Assembly (NCBI GenBank): GCA_949825025.1
Contig: OX463780.1
Span: 40,776,979 to 40,840,978 of the forward strand
Direction: 5' to 3'
DNA length: 64,000 bases
From: Siphlonurus alternatus
Taxonomy: Eukaryota; Arthropoda; Insecta; Ephemeroptera; Siphlonuridae
In this document: piece by piece, positions 58,074 to 64,000 of the stretch
Numbering within the stretch: position 1 is the stretch's first letter
Layout of the letters: every line of letters starts with the position of its first letter
The notes under the pieces: generated by a model
Told to the model about the DNA's origin: nothing
What the model saw: only the letters and a program-made list of their open reading frames with translations
Databases searched by the model: none
Program-made: the position numbers and the translations under genes

Positions 58074-58773
58074 CTTTTTCACTAATTAATATTTTAATTA
58101 ATATTGAAATAAGTACTTATAAAGGGATATCAAACATGATTCCATATCATCACACTACAGTATACATATATATGCATAGGCTTGCTAGGTCAAGGTGACA
58201 CGTGAGGACACAACTTTAGATGACAAACAAATGACTTCATGATACACATGCAGCATACATTCATAATAATGTACAGTATGCATACAGTATCCTACTGTCT
58301 GTACATACAGCATACATATGCTACATTTTGCATACTATCATACGGGAAGTGGCATCTCCTTAATTAATTTCCCGCGTGATACTGTAGCAGCTTTGACTGT
58401 CCCTTTACTGTAGAGTTTTATCACTTATTAAATATTTTGAATGTTAATTATATAAGTCATATTATTAACAAATTATCACACAATTTCCTAGAATAAAATA
58501 TTTACGAAAGTGGGCGTGACAATAAAATAACAGCTGTCTCGGGCAAGATTGCAACCAAGGATCCTTGTATGTATGGATAGGCTATGGCGCTGTCTCGGTG
58601 AAGCTCGGTCGTGAGGAGGAAGTGGGTGGTAACGGTCACGTGATAGTCACGTGACGCTAATGTTTTGATATTGTTGTCCGCCATGTTGGGATGGAGAAAA
58701 AATTGCAATTTTTTACTATTTTCTCCATATTTTATGTGATATTATACGAAAATGTGAAGCTAAATAAGCGTTA
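58074..58773. promoter_or_regulatory. divergent 5' region of CAPN7 and a THAP-like exon
   Basis: Between two divergent starts. Two CACGTG E-boxes at 58637-58642 and 58648-58653, 11 bp apart (about one helical turn), lie in a CpG-richer patch, with CCGCCATGTTGG (YY1-like) at about 58679-58690. Bidirectional promoter function is inferred. Confidence 0.4.
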
Positions 58774-58865
58774 ATGACAAGAACTTGTTGTGCACCTGGT
58801 TGCAAGAATGCTGCTAAGCGGAAATCCCTGCAAAATGAAGGAGAAACGCCAGTCTCGATACACGG
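58774..58865 (+). CDS. putative first exon of a THAP-domain protein
   Basis: ATG at 58774 opens MTRTCCAPGCKN, then ETPVSIHG, ending at a good donor GTATGT (58866). The CxxxC start and the VSxH spacing resemble the first half of a THAP zinc finger (C2CH). I could not find the second half: the nearest acceptor (59728) gives a frame of about 42 residues to a stop without the expected FP, W or C-x2-H. The gene may be broken, use a distant exon, or not exist. Similarity rests on a short motif only. Confidence 0.35.
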
Positions 58866-59394
58866 GTATGTACAGTACTGTATCTCTGTATCATACACAT
58901 ATTATGCATATGATACTGTAACTGATAATGTATGATAAGAACTGTTGTTTGTTAATTGTTTAATTAAATGCCATACGACTGTACGTTAATTATATTATAT
59001 ATTGGTAATATTGGTAATTATATGATTAAATATTCGAAGAATTTCATTGCACTGTTTAAACATTTTGAACAATTTTCTTACAGTTAATCATTTAATTTTA
59101 ATATGCATATAAAAAGAATAAAAATTAACACAAATTTCATTTCAAATTTAAAAAATAAAAAGAAAAAAAAATAAGCATGGGGTCTGTACGTAAGTGTAAA
59201 TTTAGTTTTAATACTTTTAATTGAAATTAATGAAATACGAAAATATATAATATATGAACACCCAATGTTGTGTCAATAAGAGAAAAGATTTATTTTTTAA
59301 GAAGCCGCAAATTGCGCAAGTTGGGAAGATAAAATTCAAACTTCAAACAGTGAAAATCAAAAAATTAAAATACCTGAACCCTTTTTTGGATCCT

Positions 59395-59560
59395 CTTTAA
59401 AAAATATAAAAGTATCTGGGTGTCCAGATCCTTTTATTTTTTTTAGGGGATCGGGATATTCGGATTTGGTCCATTTATATTTTTAAGGTGATCGGGATAC
59501 CCGGATCTGGTCCATTTATTTTTTTAACAGGATAATGAGCGGATCCGGATACGGGATCCA
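59395..59560. repeat. imperfect tandem repeat
   Basis: About three copies of a 55-60 bp unit containing GGATCGGGATA and GGTCCATTTAT words. Confidence 0.6.
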
Positions 59561-59569
59561 GTCCCTGTC

Positions 59570-59665
59570 TTAAAGTACACTCCATTCAGATAAAAATGTC
59601 TGATCCGGCTATACTTTAACATAGCTGGATGGGATATTTTTATTCAAATGGAGTGTACTATTTAA
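59570..59665. repeat. short TTAA-associated fold-back
   Basis: TTAA then AGTACACTCCATT on the left; AATGGAGTGTACTA then TTTAA on the right. Arms about 17 bp plus imperfect inner pairing. Confidence 0.55.
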
Positions 59666-60122
59666 TTAATTCTACCAGTAAGTCTATGCTTAATTTTGCC
59701 TAAATACTAATCATGCTTTTCTACACAGAAAAGGCAAGCGAGGAGGCCCAACACATCATTGTCGCACCGACAAAACTCTATTGACGTTCCTTCTTTGGAC
59801 CCGTTGCTTCAGTCAACAAGTACGACACATTTTTGGTGTACAGCACTCTATGTAATGAGTAAGAATTTTAATAAAGAGAAAATACTATCTATTTTTTTAC
59901 TCAAGAAATAAGCATTTTTTGGCTTTGTCTTTTATATTTTATACGGCTATAATATGCAAATTTTGCAAATATATTATAAATAAATATATGTAATATAAAT
60001 TTATATATAATATATACATTACTGCATAATATATAAGATGCAGCTAAGTTTTTTTTACAATATAGTTGCCAGCAAATGTAGACAATGATTAAACATTAAA
60101 AAGTGTCTTCATGGACTTCACT

Positions 60123-60272
60123 TTAAGCCGGTATTATAATACACGATGATAATACAATTTTTTCCTTGCAAGAAAATTTCATCTCCATACAAACAAATGG
60201 AGTGGAAGTTTTCTTGTAAGGAGAAATTGTATACAATAACTAGAAAAATTGTATCGTGTAATACCGGCTTAA
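60123..60272. repeat. 150-bp TTAA-flanked fold-back
   Basis: TTAA at both ends, termini GCCGGTATTATAATACACGA with a shorter complement (TCGTGTAATACCGGC) on the right. Confidence 0.7.
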
Positions 60273-60596
60273 AATGAATTTTTCATGCAGTATATATACA
60301 TATGGCCTGGGCAGATAAATTTAACAATATTGAGTCACTAAACTTTGCCGGGGAGTCCTGCGTGCAAGCCAATTTTTAAAAGAATTAAAAGCCATTTGGA
60401 AAAAAATAAAAGATTTTGATCAAGAATAGATATAGTGCATGCTGACTGTTGGCATATGCACATAAAAAGATTTTGTGGAAAGATTTTATAATGACATCAA
60501 TAAATTATATGATACTGTATATATTGTTAATTATTATAATTCTTCACCTTTTTATTCCATGTTTGTTAATAATTTTATTCTAAAGCATATATAATG

Positions 60597-60655
60597 GGGA
60601 GCATTCACAAACACTTTAACCCCCACTTTGGCCTCAATTTTTATCCCTGCTTGTG
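60597..60655. repeat. half copy of the 25361 fold-back
   Basis: GGGGAGCATTCACAAACACT and TTTAACCCCCACTTTGG match the left arm of 25361-25540; no right arm follows. Confidence 0.6.
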
Positions 60656-61079
60656 GTTCTAAAAATAATAGACATAGACAAACATACAAAATAACAATAT
60701 TCAATTATTACAATACAAAATTATACAAATAAAATTATTGACATTCTTTGCCTTGCATGAGCTTAATGGAGTAATATTTTCTTTTTAATTAGGTAGTCAA
60801 ACAATTGTTTCTTAAACACATGCAGGTATACTTTCATTTTTTTTTTTTTTTAATAATCTGGAAGTTTATACAACACTGCGCATGGCATGAGCTAAGATAA
60901 AAACATAGTCTCTCTAAGTTTAATTGCTCATGAATGTCCTCCAGACTTTTTATGTAATAGATTAAACTGCTAGCTAGCTGTCTATTATAGTATTGCGTCC
61001 AGTCACATCTTTGTTGTTTTTTTAAATAAGTACCCCTACGATAATAATACATCAGGCCTGATGCCGATAATAATTTCTT

Positions 61080-61720
61080 TTAAAGTAGAGTGAGCGATTT
61101 AATTTTTTTAAATATTTTATTTTCTAAAAATAGTTCAACTCACCCTCTATAATATTGAGAAATGAAAACCAAAAAATTCCATCTCAAATAGCTTCACCTA
61201 AAAACATTCAAAAAGTTGGTGTTTCGGAGGCCTTTAACATGCATCCTTATGGAACAGAAAACAGCTTTTTACTCTAACTTCGTCTGAACTATGGTACCAA
61301 TTAAAAAATACGTGCGTAATCTATTATGAATTCTTTATTGGATTTTCAAAAATATATTGAAATTTTTGCGGGTTAATTCCCATAAGGATTTTCAAGTTTT
61401 TTTTTTCCGGAAAAACGGCTCCGTAAAAAAAAAAATTATTTGAAAATCCATTAAAGAATTCATCATAGATTACGTACATATTTTTTAATTGGGTTCCATA
61501 GTTCAGACGAAGTTGGAGTAAAAAGCTGGTTTTCTGTTCCATATATATAAGAATGCATGTTAAAGGCCTCCGAAACAGCAACTTTGGGATTTTTTTGTGG
61601 TGAAGCTATTTGAGATGGAATTTTTTGGTTTTCATTTCTCAATAGAAGGCATCAGGTTAAACTATTTATAGAAAATAAAATATTCCAAAAAATGAAATAT
61701 ATCGCTTATTCGAACTTTAA
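61080..61720. repeat. 641-bp TTAA-flanked fold-back (piggyBac-like)
   Basis: TTAA at 61080-61083 and 61717-61720. The left terminus AGTAGAGTGAGCGA is standard; the right terminus is diverged (reads AGTTCGAATAAGCGA inward). Body matches 55556-56209 with deletions. Confidence 0.8.
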
Positions 61721-61767
61721 TATACATATATGTATATTAAAGTTCGAATAAGCGATATATTTCATTT
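61690..61767. repeat. perfect 78-bp palindrome
   Basis: 39-bp arms with no spacer, centre between 61728 and 61729. The left arm is the right end of the TTAA element plus 8 bp of flank; the right arm is its exact inverted copy. Confidence 0.85.
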
Positions 61768-62237
61768 ATAATCATAAAAAAAAATACAAATATATATACT
61801 TGGGAAATTCAGTATATATTATTCAGTTTTTCCCATATTTTTTTATAGCTCTGACCTGCTTTGGCTTGAATCATGCTTCTAATTCTTTTCTTTTGACGTA
61901 TAAGATCGAATACATCTCTGCATGATCTCGCGAGCTCTCTACTGTTTCACTTTTTTTACGCTATTCAAAACTTTGAAAATATGCCGCCGGTTGATTGCGC
62001 TCGGTCACCATCTTACGTTGGAGATTTGCCTCAGCCGCTCTAATGCTATTGGTATAGGGATAGCCTATCCATACATACATGATCCTAGATTGCAACATAA
62101 TAAAACCTGAATGGCTTTGTTTGAAATTAGTTTTAGAGTAGAAAACCAGATTTTAAAGGGGGGGAGCAACTCCATTGAGCCTCGAAAGTTTAAGTGCGGT
62201 GTTGCCAAACTGTACCAATGAATCGGGAGAATGAGGT

Positions 62238-62269
62238 CACGTGATCATAACAGGAAGTAGCCATCTTGG
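62238..62269 (+). promoter_or_regulatory. promoter-like cluster: E-box, ETS-like and YY1-like sites
   Basis: CACGTG (62238-62243), CAGGAAGT (62251-62258) and GCCATCTTGG (62260-62269) within 32 bp, in a CpG-richer patch. An ATG at 62316 opens MEEIDLYNLSMRGSF before a stop. This combination is typical of TATA-less animal promoters; which gene it drives is unknown. Confidence 0.4.
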
Positions 62270-62428
62270 ATTCTCCGTCAGCTCCAGCGTCCAGCGTGGA
62301 CGCCAGCGTGGAAGCATGGAGGAAATAGATTTATATAATTTATCCATGCGTGGAAGTTTTTAATTAATTAAACGTTTAATCATCAATTCTTTTCATATAT
62401 TCTTATTCATTAACACAAATTCGACCAG

Positions 62429-62494
62429 GGAGTATATTCTTGTTGTATTCGTTGTTATATAGGGAGTATATTCTTGTTGTATTCGTTGTTATGC
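62429..62494. repeat. two-copy direct repeat
   Basis: AGGGAGTATATTCTTGTTGT and the bases after it occur twice in tandem, about 32 bp per unit. Confidence 0.85.
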
Positions 62495-62610
62495 ATATAT
62501 TGTGTTCCGATATTTTTTATGATGAATATTAGATAATTATGCATACCATTTTCATCTAGCCCCATGTGCTACGGGGCCTACGGGGCCCTTCCTTTGTTCA
62601 TACAATCACT

Positions 62611-62713
62611 ACGTTCACATGACGGTGTTTAATGCGTATTCGTTGACGACGGATAATGTTATTCTTATGAGGCGTCGTCAACGAATACGCATTAAACACC
62701 GTCATGTGAACGT
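62611..62713. repeat. fold-back element with 40-bp perfect arms
   Basis: ACGTTCACATGACGGTGTTT starts the left arm; the complement closes at 62713. Spacer about 20 bp. Confidence 0.85.
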
Positions 62714-63111
62714 ACTGAATATATTATTATAATTTTTATTTTTAACGATCTGCGGCAAATGTGGCTATACCATAATACAGTTCATAGATTTTCCTTCCGA
62801 TATTACAGTAAACTAAAACGAGTTCTGCTATACTGTTGGCACTGTTGGGCAATGAATTACATACTATAAATATGTGGTATGGAGGTTTTCAAGAACTTTT
62901 TCAGCACAGATTATTTTAATGTGGGATTTGTTTCAGTAAAACTAAAATCAATACTTGAGGAGATTGAAGATATTGTATTGTATGATGCATACCATTTTTC
63001 AGTTCAATCTGTTTAGCATATATGTTTACATGAATTGTAAATCTTTGGTGCATTATGCATACATAAAAGATTTAAATCCAACATGCAATTTATACATATC
63101 CAATTTGACAG

Positions 63112-63237
63112 ATGCTGACATTCCTGATGTGGGTCTTCAGCAAGGTGCAGTTTGTCCGGATGCAGCTTCTGTGGATCTGAAAAGGAGTAGATTCCTCGCC
63201 CTGAACGCTGCAATGATCTTCAACATCTGGCTCAAAG
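63112..63237 (+). CDS. putative internal exon of an unrecognised gene
   Basis: Acceptor ending TTTGACAG (63111) and donor GTTAGT (63238) bound a 126-nt block, open in one frame through both borders (phase 1 to 1). It reads DIPDVGLQQGAVCPDAAS then VDLKRSRFLALNAAMIFN. Higher GC than its flanks and mixed residue use suggest real coding. I do not recognise the protein. It may belong to a gene starting near 62.3 kb and continuing past the window. Confidence 0.35.
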
Positions 63238-63641
63238 GTTAGTCAAGAATATTAAATACTGATGGAAGGTCAGTTCATAAATTTTAATATGTACTGTAGT
63301 ATGATAGATGTATACATACTATAGTTAATGTTTAACTTGGTTTTTGCCGTGTTAACGTCTTCAGTTAATGGTGTGACTCGCCTTGTGAGCTTATGTAAAA
63401 AGATACTTGGCTGGCTGAGCACATCAGAAAGCCACACAAGCGTTTACGACTCATGCAGGCCTTAAAGGTTCTTTGGTTCAACCTCGGCACATTGATGTGT
63501 GCATTATTATATTTGTGATTTATGTCATTAATGAGCAGTTCAAAATAACTGTTTAAGTGCATGTAATAAAATAATTCTGTAGAGAGAATTCATAAATAAA
63601 GTCAGCTTTACTTTATTAACTTTATTTACATAATCTGCGAC

Positions 63642-63894
63642 CAGAGACCCTACAGAGACCTCCGTGTCTAATGACCAGGAATTTGATAAGAGTTTTGCTG
63701 TTTTCTGAGAGTGGCGGAGCTGTTGAATGTTTGGTACGGACTGGTTCTTTCTGGATGAAATTGCGTGCGCAGCCAGCGAGAATCGGGCTGTACCGCTGCG
63801 ATTCAATGGCACCGCCAGTCTCAGTTACAGTAAAGCTCGGCCAAGCTGGTCAAATTTCTGGCCATAAGACACGGAGGTCTCTGTAGGGTCTCTG
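63642..63894. mobile_element. Mutator-like MITE with 9-bp duplication
   Basis: 253 bp, an inverted repeat through nearly its whole length. Ends CAGAGACCCTACAGAGACCT and complement. ATCTGCGAC flanks both sides exactly (63633-63641, 63895-63903). Long terminal arms with a 9-bp duplication fit Mutator-like elements. The open frames across it have no recognisable content. Confidence 0.75.
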
Positions 63895-64000
63895 ATCTGC
63901 GACTAGAAATTTTGTGTTATAATTAACTTTACCTGCTTGACAGTTCTATTTCTTATATCTGTAAAATACTTATCTTTTGTACGTATTCACTTAATGCATG

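Noticed and set aside
59729..59860. Second exon of the THAP-like gene
   Set aside because: The in-phase join lacks the expected THAP residues and ends soon; I leave it unassigned.
63671..63886. 71-residue plus-strand frame as a gene
   Set aside because: It is read across a fold-back MITE with a clear 9-bp duplication, so the frame is incidental.

Overview
This is an AT-rich window of nuclear DNA from an animal. All four well-supported genes are split by GT-AG introns (two introns start with GC), and every exon joint below was checked for reading-phase continuity. The proteins are clearly metazoan: a four-EF-hand calmodulin-like protein, a USF3-type bHLH factor with one giant exon, core-1 beta-1,3-galactosyltransferase (C1GALT1) and calpain-7 (CAPN7). 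Low GC, many fold-back elements and long TA runs suggest an invertebrate, but I cannot name the phylum from sequence alone.

Layout. 204-8750 (+): calmodulin-like gene, 6 coding exons, 185 aa, with an unusual 35-residue N-terminal extension on its own exon. 8751-13952: gene-free, with a SINE-like piece and a composite fold-back element. 13953-26054 (+): USF3-like gene, 6 coding exons, 1903 aa. 28191-33129 (-): C1GALT1, 8 coding exons, 367 aa, convergent with the USF3-like gene. 33.2-47.5 kb: a repeat-filled gene desert that includes two related DNA elements, one nested in the other, whose ends carry dense arrays of short motifs. 47476-58073 (-): CAPN7, 10 coding exons, 836 aa, with two hAT-type elements in its introns and a TTAA-type element touching its stop codon. 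58.1-64.0 kb: two promoter-like CACGTG sites, a THAP-like first exon, one exon of an unrecognised gene, and many fold-backs.

The genes do not form a pathway. They are ordinary housekeeping or regulatory genes: calcium sensing, transcription, Golgi O-glycosylation, and an ESCRT-linked protease. The richest material is the mobile DNA. I see at least five terminal-inverted-repeat classes, several with diagnostic target-site duplications: TTAA (piggyBac-like), 8 bp (hAT-like) and 9 bp (Mutator-like). The best candidate for something undescribed is the nested pair at 41161-45075. The two elements share termini and internal core but have different subterminal motif arrays, and in each element the left and right arrays match.
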